Positions 54,580 through 62,791 of a DNA stretch of 64,000 nucleotides are shown in pieces (the first letter of the stretch is position 1; each line of letters starts with the position of its first letter). A program made the position numbers and the translations under genes. The DNA lies in assembly GCA_019752335.1 (NCBI GenBank), contig JAIEMJ010000002.1, forward strand, positions 43,340-107,339, written 5' to 3'. Source of the stretch: Bryobacteraceae bacterium. Lineage in GTDB: Bacteria; Acidobacteriota; Terriglobia; Bryobacterales; Bryobacteraceae. The notes below the pieces were generated by a model. It did not search any database. It had not been told where the DNA came from and was given only the letters and a program-made list of their open reading frames with translations.

Positions 54580-55404
54580 ATGAAATCGACACTTTGCACC
54601 CTGGCCCTACTGGCCGGCCCGCTGTTCGCCGCGGAGCCGAATACGTTGACGCCCGCCGAAAGCGCCGCCGGCTGGAAGTTACTGTTTGACGGCAAAACGC
54701 TGAAAGGCTGGATTGACCCGGCGAAGCAGACGCCACCCGGCGATAGCTTTCGCATTGAAGACGGCGCTATCGCCTCCGTCGCCCATCCCAAGTTCCGCGA
54801 GGACATGCTCACCACGGAGAAGTTCACTAACTTCGAGTTGAGCTTCGAGTGGAAGATTTCGCCCGGCGGCAATAGCGGCGTTAAATATCTGGTGCAGGAC
54901 GCGGCCGTGATCCACCCCAGCTTGTTTCCCACGGCGATTCCTAAGTTCGAGGACCGGGTCGACTACTTACTCAAAAACAAGCGGGCCAAGCGTAGTTCGC
55001 TGCCGTCCGATGGCAAGGTGGAGATCTATCAGGTGGCCTATGAGTATCAGGTGATCGACAACACCGCCCACGCCGACGCCAAACGCAGCCAGAAGAGTTG
55101 GGCCGGTGCGTTGTATCAACTCGTGGAGCCGCAAGGCGCGGGGCCGAAGCTGGTGGGCGAATGGAACGAGGGCCGCATCGTGGTGCGCGGCAACCGTGTG
55201 GAACATTGGTTGAACGGCGTAAAGGTAGTGGACGCTTCGCTCGACGATCCCGCCGTTGCCGCCGGACTCGCCAAGCGCTGGACCACGAAGAGCCCGGTGT
55301 ATGAGTTACTCACGAAACGGCCGCACGCCGCGGGTCCGATTGTCTTGCAGAATCACAACGACGCGGCGTGGTATCGCAGCTTAAAGATCCGGCGGATTCT
55401 TTAG
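54580..55404 (+). CDS. DUF1080 (3-keto-disaccharide hydrolase-like) secreted protein
   Basis: 274 residues with signal peptide MKSTLCTLALLAGPLFAAEP. The DUF1080 domain is a concanavalin-like beta-jellyroll: ESAAGWKLLFDGKTLKGWID, FRIEDGAIASVAHPKFREDM, FELSFEWKISPGGNSGVKYL, RIVVRGNRVEHWLNGVKVVD and GPIVLQNHNDAAWYRSLKIR. DUF1080 proteins are abundant in Planctomycetes, Bacteroidetes and Acidobacteria. Some act on 3-keto-glycosides; binding of other sugars is also possible. An insertion around residues 130-160 (DYLLKNKRAKRSSLPSDGKV) is longer than usual. It sits in the same-strand run of possibly glycan-related genes. Confidence 0.85.
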   Translation: MKSTLCTLALLAGPLFAAEPNTLTPAESAAGWKLLFDGKTLKGWIDPAKQTPPGDSFRIEDGAIASVAHPKFREDMLTTEKFTNFELSFEWKISPGGNSGVKYLVQDAAVIHPSLFPTAIPKFEDRVDYLLKNKRAKRSSLPSDGKVEIYQVAYEYQVIDNTAHADAKRSQKSWAGALYQLVEPQGAGPKLVGEWNEGRIVVRGNRVEHWLNGVKVVDASLDDPAVAAGLAKRWTTKSPVYELLTKRPHAAGPIVLQNHNDAAWYRSLKIRRIL

Positions 55405-55408
55405 TCCC

Positions 55409-57400
55409 GTGGCCACTTACGCGGGGGCCATTTTTCTCAGCGCCTTCCTGCTGTTTCTGGTGCAGCCGGTGGTGGCGAAGATGATCGTGCCGTGGTTCGG
55501 CGGGTCGGCCGCGGTATGGACCACGTGCCTGCTCTTTTTCCAACTGATTCTGCTGCTCGGCTACGGTTATGCGCATTGGCTGGTGAAGCATTTGGACGCG
55601 CGCCGGCAAAGCCTGGTGCATCTGTGCCTGCTGGGCGCGAGTTTGTTGTGGCTGCCTTTGGGTCCCGCTTTGTCGCTGAAACCCACGGGCGTCGAGGAGC
55701 CGATTGGGCGAATTCTGCTGGTGCTGGGCGCGACGGTCGGCTTGCCCTATTTCCTGCTTTCGACGACGGGTCCGCTGTTGCAGGCCTGGTCAGCGAGGAG
55801 CATGGCCGTGCCGTACCGCTTGTACGCGCTGTCGAACCTGGCGTCGCTGTTGGCGCTGGTGGCCTATCCGTTCGCGATTGAACCGGCGATCTCTTTGCGC
55901 GCCCAGTGCTTGGTGTGGACCGCGCTCTACGTCGTCTGGGCCGCCACGGCCGGATGGCTCGCCTGGCAAACGCGAGCGGCGGCGGCCGCGCCGCCGTCCG
56001 AGGAGTTGGCGCCAAGCTGGCAGGATCAAGTTACTTGGGCCGCGCTCGCCTTTTTCCCCTCCGCGTTGTTACTCGCCACGTCGAACCATCTGTCGCAGAA
56101 TATTGCGGCCATTCCGTTTCTGTGGGTCCTGCCGCTTTCCATCTACTTACTCTCGTTCGTGCTCACTTTCGATTCGTCGCGCTTCTATCATTCGCAGATC
56201 TTCCGTTGGGCCTTGGCGATCGTGCTGGCCGGCGCGGGATATTACATGGTTCACGAGGACGCGGACCATAAGTTGAAGGTCTTACTGCCGGCGTTTCTCT
56301 TCGGCCTGTGGATCGCCTGTATGTATGGCCACGGAGAGTTGGCCCGGCGCAAACCGGCTCCCGCTTATCTCACTTCGTTTTATCTGATGCTGTCCCTCGG
56401 CGGCGCCTTAGGCGGCTTGGCGATTAGCATCCTAGCTCCGATGCTGCTGCGTGGCAATTACGAGTTGCCCATCGTACTCTCGGGCTTTGCCCTGCTGGTC
56501 GCGTTGCTGACGATCTACGAGAATTGGATTATCGCGACGGCTTGGGGGGCCTTGGCCATTTATCTCGCCGTGGCGGCCAGCGTCTATATTCGTGATCTTG
56601 AATCGTCGTCACGCGTGATTACGCGCAATTTCTTCGGGACGATGCGGGTGCGTGAATCGGGGAAAAAGGAAGAGGGTAGCCTCTACCGCACACTGATCCA
56701 CGGCACGATCAACCACGGCGAGCAGTTCTTCGGTAATTCTCTGGAGACGTCGCCGACGACTTACTACGGCCTCGACTCGGGAGTCGGGCTCGCGATCACC
56801 AAGAGTCGCATGCCCGTACATCCCAACTTACGGATCGGCGTCATCGGCCTGGGCGTCGGCACGTTGGCGAATTACGGGCAGGCGGGCGATACGATTCGTT
56901 TTTACGAAATCAATCCGCGCATTGTGGAAATTGCCCGGAGCGAGTTTACTTACTTACGCAACTGCAAGGCCAACGTAGAGATTACGATGGGCGACGCGCG
57001 ACTGTCGATGGAGCGCGAAGCGCCGCAGAACTATGACGTGCTGGCGGTCGACGCTTTTTCGAGCGATTCCATACCGGTGCATCTGCTCACCAAGGAGGCC
57101 GTCGCGCTGATGGTGCGGCATCTGCGGCCCAACGGCATCCTTGCCATCCACATTTCGAACAAGCATCTCAACCTCGATCCCATCGTCCATCGCATCGGCC
57201 AGGAACTCCAGTGGACCGCGCTGACCGTGGAGAACGAAGAGGACCAGACCCTGAACGTGTTCTCCTCGGACTGGGTGCTGCTCACGCGCTCCGCCACCTT
57301 TCTGCACGACCCGAACGTGGTGCGCGCCAAGGTCGACAAGAAGCGCGCCGACGTCCTGTGGACGGACGACTACAGCAACCTGCTGCGGATCCTGAAGTAA
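55409..57400 (+). CDS. Fused membrane protein/spermidine-synthase-like domain
   Basis: 663 residues from a GTG start. The N-terminal 400 residues hold about ten membrane helices (YAGAIFLSAFLLFLVQPVVA, VTWAALAFFPSALLLATSNH, FYLMLSLGGALGGLAISIL). The C-terminal part is a Rossmann methyltransferase fold: LRIGVIGLGVGTLANYGQAG, IRFYEINPRIVEIAR, VEITMGDARLSMERE and DVLAVDAFSSDSIPVHLLTKEA. The DAFSSDSIPxHLLT motif is common to this fused family, for which true aminopropyltransferase activity is not established. It starts 4 nt after DUF1080. Confidence 0.88.
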   Translation: MATYAGAIFLSAFLLFLVQPVVAKMIVPWFGGSAAVWTTCLLFFQLILLLGYGYAHWLVKHLDARRQSLVHLCLLGASLLWLPLGPALSLKPTGVEEPIGRILLVLGATVGLPYFLLSTTGPLLQAWSARSMAVPYRLYALSNLASLLALVAYPFAIEPAISLRAQCLVWTALYVVWAATAGWLAWQTRAAAAAPPSEELAPSWQDQVTWAALAFFPSALLLATSNHLSQNIAAIPFLWVLPLSIYLLSFVLTFDSSRFYHSQIFRWALAIVLAGAGYYMVHEDADHKLKVLLPAFLFGLWIACMYGHGELARRKPAPAYLTSFYLMLSLGGALGGLAISILAPMLLRGNYELPIVLSGFALLVALLTIYENWIIATAWGALAIYLAVAASVYIRDLESSSRVITRNFFGTMRVRESGKKEEGSLYRTLIHGTINHGEQFFGNSLETSPTTYYGLDSGVGLAITKSRMPVHPNLRIGVIGLGVGTLANYGQAGDTIRFYEINPRIVEIARSEFTYLRNCKANVEITMGDARLSMEREAPQNYDVLAVDAFSSDSIPVHLLTKEAVALMVRHLRPNGILAIHISNKHLNLDPIVHRIGQELQWTALTVENEEDQTLNVFSSDWVLLTRSATFLHDPNVVRAKVDKKRADVLWTDDYSNLLRILK

Positions 57401-57418
57401 CTTTACGTTAAAAAGTAC

Positions 57419-57448
57419 TTGACGACTTGGCGGGAAAAGCCGTAAGCT
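57419..57448 (+). promoter_or_regulatory. Promoter for the membrane-protein/regulator pair
   Basis: TTGACG (57419-57424), an 18-nt spacer and TAAGCT (57443-57448). The ATG at 57456 follows after 7 nt, so the message is leaderless or nearly so. Confidence 0.5.
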
Positions 57449-57455
57449 ATGGCCT

Positions 57456-58058
57456 ATGAGCCGTACCGCCTCCCTGAATTCTGGGCCGCTCGAGATTCAC
57501 GCGCACGCCACCCGCAATTTGCGATTCATTCGCGAAACGATGGAGCGTGCCTCTACCTTTACCGCTGTGCCCGGATGGGGCGGCGTACTGATGGGTTTGG
57601 TGGCGCTGGCCGCCTGTGCGCTTTGCCAGGTGGTGCCGGCGCGCTGGTGGCTGCCGGTTTGGCTGGGGTGCGGCGTGCTCTCGATGTCGATTGGTACGCT
57701 GGCAATTGTGGAGAAGTCCCGCCGCCGGGGCACGCCGCTCGATTCACCCGGCGCGCGCCGCTTCGCGCTGGGCTTCGCGCCGCCCTTGGTGGCCGGCGCG
57801 GTGCTGACGGCGGCCTTCCTGCACTTCGGGCTCGAACGCTTCGTTCCTGGCCTGCTGTTGTTGCTCTATGGCACCGGCGTGGTGACGGGCGGCACGTTTT
57901 CAGTGCGCGTGGTGCCGGCGATGGGGCTCTGCTTCCAAGCGGTGGGCGCGCTGGCGCTCTTTGCTCCGGCGGCGTATGGCAATCTGCTGATGGGCGTGGG
58001 CTTCGGGCTGGTCCACATTGTCTTCGGTGCGATCATTGCGCGCCGGCATGGCGGCTAA
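57456..58058 (+). CDS. Hypothetical six-helix membrane protein
   Basis: 200 residues: a cytoplasmic N-terminus (LEIHAHATRNLRFIRETMER) and six predicted helices (WGGVLMGLVALAACALC, WLPVWLGCGVLSMSIGTLAI, PPLVAGAVLTAAFLHFGL, PGLLLLLYGTGVVTGGTF, MGLCFQAVGALALFAP, LLMGVGFGLVHIVFGAII). I recognise no named family. A winged-helix regulator starts 17 nt downstream. Similar membrane-protein/regulator pairs occur in acidobacteria, so the protein may be the target or the sensor of that regulator. Confidence 0.72.
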   Translation: MSRTASLNSGPLEIHAHATRNLRFIRETMERASTFTAVPGWGGVLMGLVALAACALCQVVPARWWLPVWLGCGVLSMSIGTLAIVEKSRRRGTPLDSPGARRFALGFAPPLVAGAVLTAAFLHFGLERFVPGLLLLLYGTGVVTGGTFSVRVVPAMGLCFQAVGALALFAPAAYGNLLMGVGFGLVHIVFGAIIARRHGG

Positions 58059-58074
58059 AAGGGAGGAACGGAAG

Positions 58075-58443
58075 ATGGCACAAGCGGCAGCTCTCAAAAA
58101 ACGGACGGAAGCCTCCGAAGTGGCCGCGCGCTCGGCGCCGGACCTCGACCAATTGATTCACGAACGCGTCCGGCTCGGCATCGTCAGCGCGCTGGCGGCG
58201 AACGCGTCGATGACGTTCAGTGACCTGAAGGCGTTGCTCGAAGTCACCGACGGCAACCTCAGCGTGCATGCCCGCAAGCTGGAAGATGCAGGCTATGTGC
58301 TGTGCCAGAAGTCCTTCCAGGACCGGCAGCCGCGCACCGAATACACCCTCACCTCCATCGGGCGACAAGCCTTTGAACGCTACCTTTCGCACATGGAAGC
58401 CATTGTCGACGCGATGAAGTCCTCGCTGCGTCCGAAGAAATAA
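58075..58443 (+). CDS. Winged-helix transcriptional regulator
   Basis: 122 residues from ATG 58075, with AGGGAGG 8 nt upstream; the frame extends 19 codons further but without a ribosome site. The DNA-binding domain reads HERVRLGIVSALAANASMTF, SDLKALLEVTDGNLSVHARK (recognition helix) and LEDAGYVLCQKSFQDRQPRT, then EYTLTSIGRQAFERYLSHME. This is the HTH_27/MarR-like type in which the wing follows the recognition helix. It probably regulates its own promoter at 57419-57448 and the membrane protein gene before it. uppS begins 3 nt after the stop. Confidence 0.85.
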   Translation: MAQAAALKKRTEASEVAARSAPDLDQLIHERVRLGIVSALAANASMTFSDLKALLEVTDGNLSVHARKLEDAGYVLCQKSFQDRQPRTEYTLTSIGRQAFERYLSHMEAIVDAMKSSLRPKK

Positions 58444-58446
58444 GCC

Positions 58447-59058
58447 ATGCACATTGCGATTATCTTGGACGGCAATGGCCGGTGGGCCGTCGCGCGCCAT
58501 CAGCCACGCTTGCTCGGCCATCGGGCGGGCACGCAAGCGGTGCGCCGAGCGATTCACGCGGCTCCGGGGCTGGGCATCCGCACGCTGTCGCTCTACGCCT
58601 TCTCCTCCGACAACTGGAAGCGCCCGGCCGCCGAAGTCGCCGGACTGATGGCGCTGCTGGGCGAGTTTGTCGTGCGCGAAACGGCGTCGCTGATTCAGAA
58701 TGGCGTGCGGCTTACTTTCATCGGCCGGCGTGACCGGCTGTCGGCTGCGCTTGCTGCTTCTTTGGCTGAGGCTGAGTCCGCTACGGCGGCGGGCGCGCGG
58801 CTGCACCTGCGCATCGCCCTCGACTATTCGGCGCGCGAGGCGATCACGCGCGGCGAAGTGGGGCCGGACGTCGACTTACTCATTCGCACCGGCGGCGAAC
58901 AACGCCTGAGCGACTTTCTGCTGTGGGAATGCGCCTACGCCGAACTGCTCTTCGTCCCGCAATACTGGCCGGACTTCTCGCCGGCGGACCTCGCGGCTGC
59001 GGTGAGCGAATTCGGCAAACGCGAGCGGCGCTTCGGCGCCGTACCAGCTTACTGCTGA
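58447..59058 (+). CDS. uppS: Compact undecaprenyl diphosphate synthase-like cis-prenyltransferase
   Basis: Makes the polyprenyl carrier for cell-wall synthesis. Signatures: [15 protein letters not shown] with the catalytic Asp (residue 8), [30 protein letters not shown], and [26 protein letters not shown]. The protein has only 203 residues against 230-250. It lacks the usual N-terminal 15-20 residues. About 25-30 residues between [13 protein letters not shown] and [11 protein letters not shown] are also missing, where most enzymes have NYGGRxEI and a long helix. It may be a short paralogue with changed chain length. It starts 3 nt after the regulator gene. Confidence 0.85.
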   Translation: MHIAIILDGNGRWAVARHQPRLLGHRAGTQAVRRAIHAAPGLGIRTLSLYAFSSDNWKRPAAEVAGLMALLGEFVVRETASLIQNGVRLTFIGRRDRLSAALAASLAEAESATAAGARLHLRIALDYSAREAITRGEVGPDVDLLIRTGGEQRLSDFLLWECAYAELLFVPQYWPDFSPADLAAAVSEFGKRERRFGAVPAYC

Positions 59059-60356
59059 CCTGTTTTGGGCGCCGCCGCCTGCGCCAGATTGCCTTCCACC
59101 TCGGCCAACTGCTTGCGGACGTTGTCCGCGTCGGGCGCGTTGGGCAACATCTTGAGATAGAGCTTCATGTTCTCGGCGGCGCCGGGGAAGTCCTGCTTCT
59201 GGGCCAGCACCACGCCGAGCACGTGGGCCAGCTTGGGGAGGCGCTTCTGGGTGTCGAGCTTCATGCCCTCGCGCGCGGACTTCTCGGCTGTCTCCAGGTC
59301 CTGCAGATTGATGCTGGCCACGGAGTTGTAGAAGTAGGCCGTGGGGAAGTCATAAGGGTTCAGCTTGATCGCCCGCGCCGACGTCTCGGCGGTCTCTTTC
59401 CACTTGTTCTCGCGCGCGTAAAGCCCAGCCATCTGCAGGTAGGGCTTAATGAATTTCGCGTCGGCTTCCATGCTCTTGCCGTAGGCCTCTGACGCTTCCG
59501 CCGGGCGATTCTGCCGCTCGTGCATCAGGCCCAACTCAAACCAGGCTTCGGCGTACTTGGGATAGCCGGCGACGGCGGTTTCGAGCTCTTTCTGCGCCTC
59601 AGCGGGCTTCTTGTTCTTCGCGAGCTTCATGGCCTTCTCAAAGGACTTCCTGGCTTCTTTCGGCGCCATCAGCGACGTGCCGCTGGTGGTGAAGCCCTCC
59701 ACGTTGGCGCGGCGGTGGAGAATGATGGTACCGATGTTCGGGTTGTCGAGTGTGCGGCGGCCAGCCAGGCTGACGACGTCCGAACGGTAGCCGGCCAGGG
59801 TGGCGCGGATCTCGCAGCCCATCAGGTCGCGTTCGGTGATCTGGGTGCCGCCGCCGGGCATGCGGTTCATGTTGCCGCCAGCGCCGGGGCGTCCGCCGAA
59901 GCCGCCACCGCCGAAGGAGTCGTCGGTGTTGCTGTAGCTGGCGTCGGCCATGCTGGCTTGGTTGCGGCCGAGTTCAATGCTGAAGTGGCCCTTGGAGTCG
60001 GTGTAGCCTTCGGGGCGCGGATTGCCATTGCAGACGCGCTCAATCACCACTTGCTCGGTGGGCGCGGTGCCGTCGTCGAGCATCACTTTGCCCGAGATAA
60101 AGATGGGGCGCGGGCCCATGTCGGGAAACTGCGAACGGTCCGTTGGATTCGGCTGGCCAGGCATGGGGCGTCCACTCGGGAAGGGAGAGGTGGTGTTGCC
60201 ACCGCCGCCGGCTGGGTTGGGTATGTTGCCACCACCACCGCCGACATTGCCACCCCCGCCACCGCCGCCCGTGGGCGCGGGCGCGGCCGGTTCTTGGGCC
60301 GATAGCAGGCCCATCACGAGAAAGAGGGAGAGTACGGGCAGCATCATTTGCCGCAA
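59049..60356 (-). CDS. Exported TPR-repeat protein with carboxypeptidase-regulatory-like domain
   Basis: 435 residues. The signal peptide [18 protein letters not shown] is followed by a low-complexity Gly-rich segment (about 30-60, [15 protein letters not shown]). A beta-sandwich domain comes next ([32 protein letters not shown] in parts, around 85-200, with a second Gly-rich insert). Three or four TPR-like repeats follow ([60 protein letters not shown]). It ends [10 protein letters not shown]. This layout is common among acidobacterial periplasmic proteins. It overlaps uppS tail to tail by 10 bp. The function is unknown. Confidence 0.78.
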   Translation of the reverse strand: MRQMMLPVLSLFLVMGLLSAQEPAAPAPTGGGGGGGNVGGGGGNIPNPAGGGGNTTSPFPSGRPMPGQPNPTDRSQFPDMGPRPIFISGKVMLDDGTAPTEQVVIERVCNGNPRPEGYTDSKGHFSIELGRNQASMADASYSNTDDSFGGGGFGGRPGAGGNMNRMPGGGTQITERDLMGCEIRATLAGYRSDVVSLAGRRTLDNPNIGTIILHRRANVEGFTTSGTSLMAPKEARKSFEKAMKLAKNKKPAEAQKELETAVAGYPKYAEAWFELGLMHERQNRPAEASEAYGKSMEADAKFIKPYLQMAGLYARENKWKETAETSARAIKLNPYDFPTAYFYNSVASINLQDLETAEKSAREGMKLDTQKRLPKLAHVLGVVLAQKQDFPGAAENMKLYLKMLPNAPDADNVRKQLAEVEGNLAQAAAPKTGQQ

Positions 60357-60373
60357 TTATGACACACGCCCTC

Positions 60374-60412
60374 GTGGCCGACAATGGTGGCCGACAATGT
60401 TGGCCGAGAATG
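60374..60412 (+). repeat. Three tandem 13-bp repeats before alr
   Basis: GTGGCCGACAATG at 60374-60386 and 60387-60399 (identical), then TTGGCCGAGAATG at 60400-60412. The array ends 8 nt before the alr ATG and abuts its ribosome site (GGAGGA). It lies between the divergent TPR and alr genes. Confidence 0.85.
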
Positions 60413-60420
60413 GAGGAGAC

Positions 60421-61479
60421 ATGTTGCGCAGTTGGGTGGAAGTATCGCTGGACCGCATCGCGGCCAACTACCGGGCCGTGAAGGAGACCGTAGGGGATGT
60501 CGAGGTGATGCCCGTCGTGAAGGCGGACGCCTATCGTCACGGCGCCAGCGCGGTCGCGCATCGGCTGGAAGAAGAGGGCGTGCGCTGGCTCGCGGTCAGC
60601 AACGTCGGCGAGGGCGTGCGGCTGCGGGAGGACGGCTTGCGTTCGCGGATTTTGGTGATGGCCGACACGCTCGCCGCCGGCGCCGACGCCTGGCGAACGC
60701 ATCGCCTGACGCCCGTGCTGCATCGCCTCGAGGATATCGCCGCCTTGCCCGCGGGCATCCGCTATCACCTGAAGATTGACTCGGGCATGTCGCGCCTGGG
60801 CGTACGCGCCTCGGCCGGCGAGATTGTGCGCGCAGTGCGAGGCACGCCGATTGAAGGCGTCATGACGCACTTCGCCTCGGCGGCCAACTTTGCTTCCGGG
60901 CAAACCGCCGAGCAGGTGGCGGCATTCGAGGAAGTGGTCTCGCAGGTCGATGTGGAATACGTGCATCTGTCAAGCACAAGCCCCATCCACTTCGGCCTGA
61001 AGCAGACCTGGCGGAACCTGGTGCGCCCCGGCCTCGCGCTCTATGGCTACGTCTCCGCCGCGCGCGGGACGCCGCCCGGCGAACTGCTGCGCGTTTCACC
61101 CGCGCTTACTTGGAAGGCGCGCATTCTCCTCGTGAAAGACGTCCCGGCCGGCGCACTGATCGGCTATGGCGGACTCGCCGTCGCGGCGGAGTCTTTGCGC
61201 CTGGCGATCATCGGCGCCGGTTACGCGGACGGCATTCCGCACCGGCTCTCGAATCGTGGCCACGTGCTGGCCGGCGGTGAGCGTGTGCCGATGCTGGGCG
61301 CCGTCTCCATGGACGTCGCGACGCTGGACATCTCACGCGTGCCGCACCTGCGCATCGGCGACGAGGTGACGCTGCTGGGAGAAGGGCTCGATGCCCAAGC
61401 CATGGCGCGTACCGCCGGCACCATCGCCTACGCCGTGCTATGCGGCATCAACTCGCGGGTGAGCCGGGTGTTCGTCTAA
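60421..61479 (+). CDS. alr: Alanine racemase
   Basis: Makes D-alanine for peptidoglycan, with PLP as cofactor. The 352 residues start at ATG 60421 after GGAGGA. The PLP Lys lies in VMPVVKADAYRHGASAV, where YRHG replaces the usual YGHG. Other marks are YHLKIDSGMSRLGVRA, VEGVMTHFASA-type loop, RPGLALYGYV and the C-terminal domain with IGYGGLAVAAESLRLAIIGAGYADGIPH in parts and MLGAVSMDVATLDI. The 3' end overlaps rsmE tail to tail by 32 bp. Confidence 0.94.
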   Translation: MLRSWVEVSLDRIAANYRAVKETVGDVEVMPVVKADAYRHGASAVAHRLEEEGVRWLAVSNVGEGVRLREDGLRSRILVMADTLAAGADAWRTHRLTPVLHRLEDIAALPAGIRYHLKIDSGMSRLGVRASAGEIVRAVRGTPIEGVMTHFASAANFASGQTAEQVAAFEEVVSQVDVEYVHLSSTSPIHFGLKQTWRNLVRPGLALYGYVSAARGTPPGELLRVSPALTWKARILLVKDVPAGALIGYGGLAVAAESLRLAIIGAGYADGIPHRLSNRGHVLAGGERVPMLGAVSMDVATLDISRVPHLRIGDEVTLLGEGLDAQAMARTAGTIAYAVLCGINSRVSRVFV

Positions 61480-62167
61480 GGCACGCGCCCAGCAGCGTCA
61501 GCGCGGCGATGGCCGCCGTCTCGGCGCGCAACACGCGCGGGCCCAGCGACGCGGCGATGCAGCCCTCGGCCAGTGTGCGTTCGCGATCCGTCCAGCCGCC
61601 TTCCGGACCCACCAGCAACAAGGAGCTTTCGGCCCACTCCGGCGTGAACTCGTCGTCCTCGCGCCGCTCGTCGAAGAAATACCGCCGCGCGGCCGGCAGT
61701 CGCAAAACGCTTTCGAAGCTCACCGGCGCCAGGATCTCCGGCGGTATGATTCTTCGCGACTGCTGGCAGCTTTCGATCGCGATGCGCCGCCATCGCTCCA
61801 GCCGCTTGATGGCGGCTTTTTCCAGGCCGTCCTCGGAGCGCTGGCACCAGAAGGGCTGGATGCGCGTCGCGCCTAGTTCCGTGGCCTTTTCGAGGAGCCA
61901 CTCCAGACGCTCGAACTTGACGAGCGCGATAGCCAGCGTGACTTCGCACGGCTCCGGCGGAACACTGAACTCTTCGCGAATCCGGAAGCTCACCTCGTCC
62001 CGGCCGGCGGATTCCACCTCAGCCAGGTAATGCCGCTGCCCATCGGAGAGCTCGTAGAGCTGCCCGGTTTCCACGCGCAGCACACGCGTCAGGTGCTTGG
62101 CGTCGTCGCCGCGGAGCGCGGCGCGGGCGGAATGGACTTCGGGAACAAAGAAAAGCCGGCGAGCCAT
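61448..62167 (-). CDS. rsmE: 16S rRNA (uracil-1498-N3)-methyltransferase
   Basis: A SPOUT-class methyltransferase of the small ribosomal subunit. The 239 residues start at the ATG at 62167 (MARRLFFVPEVHSARA). The N-terminal PUA-like domain has HLTRVLRVETGQLYELSDGQ. The trefoil-knot part shows RLEWLLEKATELGATRIQPF, RWRRIAIESCQQSRRIIPPE, LLVGPEGGWTDRERTLAEGC and LGPRVLRAETAAIAALTLLG, all typical of RsmE. It is divergent from ruvA with only 16 nt between the start codons. Confidence 0.94.
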   Translation of the reverse strand: MARRLFFVPEVHSARAALRGDDAKHLTRVLRVETGQLYELSDGQRHYLAEVESAGRDEVSFRIREEFSVPPEPCEVTLAIALVKFERLEWLLEKATELGATRIQPFWCQRSEDGLEKAAIKRLERWRRIAIESCQQSRRIIPPEILAPVSFESVLRLPAARRYFFDERREDDEFTPEWAESSLLLVGPEGGWTDRERTLAEGCIAASLGPRVLRAETAAIAALTLLGACLRRTPGSPAS

Positions 62168-62183
62168 GTAGAATCGAAGTTCC

Positions 62184-62786
62184 ATGATCGCTCACCTGCG
62201 GGGCACGCTGCTCGAAAAACATCCCAACCAAGTCATCGTCGAATGCGGCGGGGTCGGCTACGATGTCACCATTCCGGTAACCACCTTTACGCGTCTGCCC
62301 GAACTGGGTCAGGAGGTGAAACTGCGCATCCATACGCAAGTGCGCGAGGACGCCTTCGCGCTGTTTGGCTTTGCGTCGGTGGACGAGAAGCTGCTCTTCG
62401 AGAAGCTGATCGGCGTCAGCGGTATCGGGCCGAAGCTCGCGGTGACGGTGCTGAGCGGGTTGGCCGCGGTGGACCTGGTGACGGCCCTGCGCCAGGGCGA
62501 CCTGGCGCGCCTGGTGAAGATTCCGGGGGTCGGCAAGAAGACGGCCGAGCGGATGGTGCTGGAACTGCGCGACAAGGTGGACGGCCTGGGCGCGGGCGGC
62601 CCCGCCGTACCCGTGGTTCCCCGCGGCCCCGTTTTTACGGCCCTCGAAGAAGACATTCTCTCGGCGCTGGGCAATCTGGGTTGCGCGCGGCCGAACGCCG
62701 AAACGGCTTTGCGCAAGGCGCAGGCGGCCGGGGTCGGAGACGATTTCGAAGTCCTCTTTCGCAAGGCCCTCGAACTGGTGCGCTAA
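62184..62786 (+). CDS. ruvA: Holliday junction DNA helicase subunit RuvA
   Basis: Binds four-way DNA junctions and loads RuvB. The 200 residues begin MIAHLRGTLLEKHPNQVIVE (OB-fold domain I) and carry the two helix-hairpin-helix motifs FEKLIGVSGIGPKLAVTVLS and LARLVKIPGVGKKTAERMVL. The C-terminal domain III (about 150-200, LEEDILSALGNLGCARPNAETAL in parts) binds RuvB. TAGAAT (62169-62174) lies 9 nt before the ATG as a likely -10. ruvB starts 5 nt after the stop. Confidence 0.95.
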   Translation: MIAHLRGTLLEKHPNQVIVECGGVGYDVTIPVTTFTRLPELGQEVKLRIHTQVREDAFALFGFASVDEKLLFEKLIGVSGIGPKLAVTVLSGLAAVDLVTALRQGDLARLVKIPGVGKKTAERMVLELRDKVDGLGAGGPAVPVVPRGPVFTALEEDILSALGNLGCARPNAETALRKAQAAGVGDDFEVLFRKALELVR

Positions 62787-62791
62787 CCTGA

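Noticed and set aside
60022..60420. Alanine racemase extended by 133 residues
   Set aside because: The extension is antisense to the TPR protein gene and dominated by Pro/Arg runs; a clear GGAGGA site precedes 60421.
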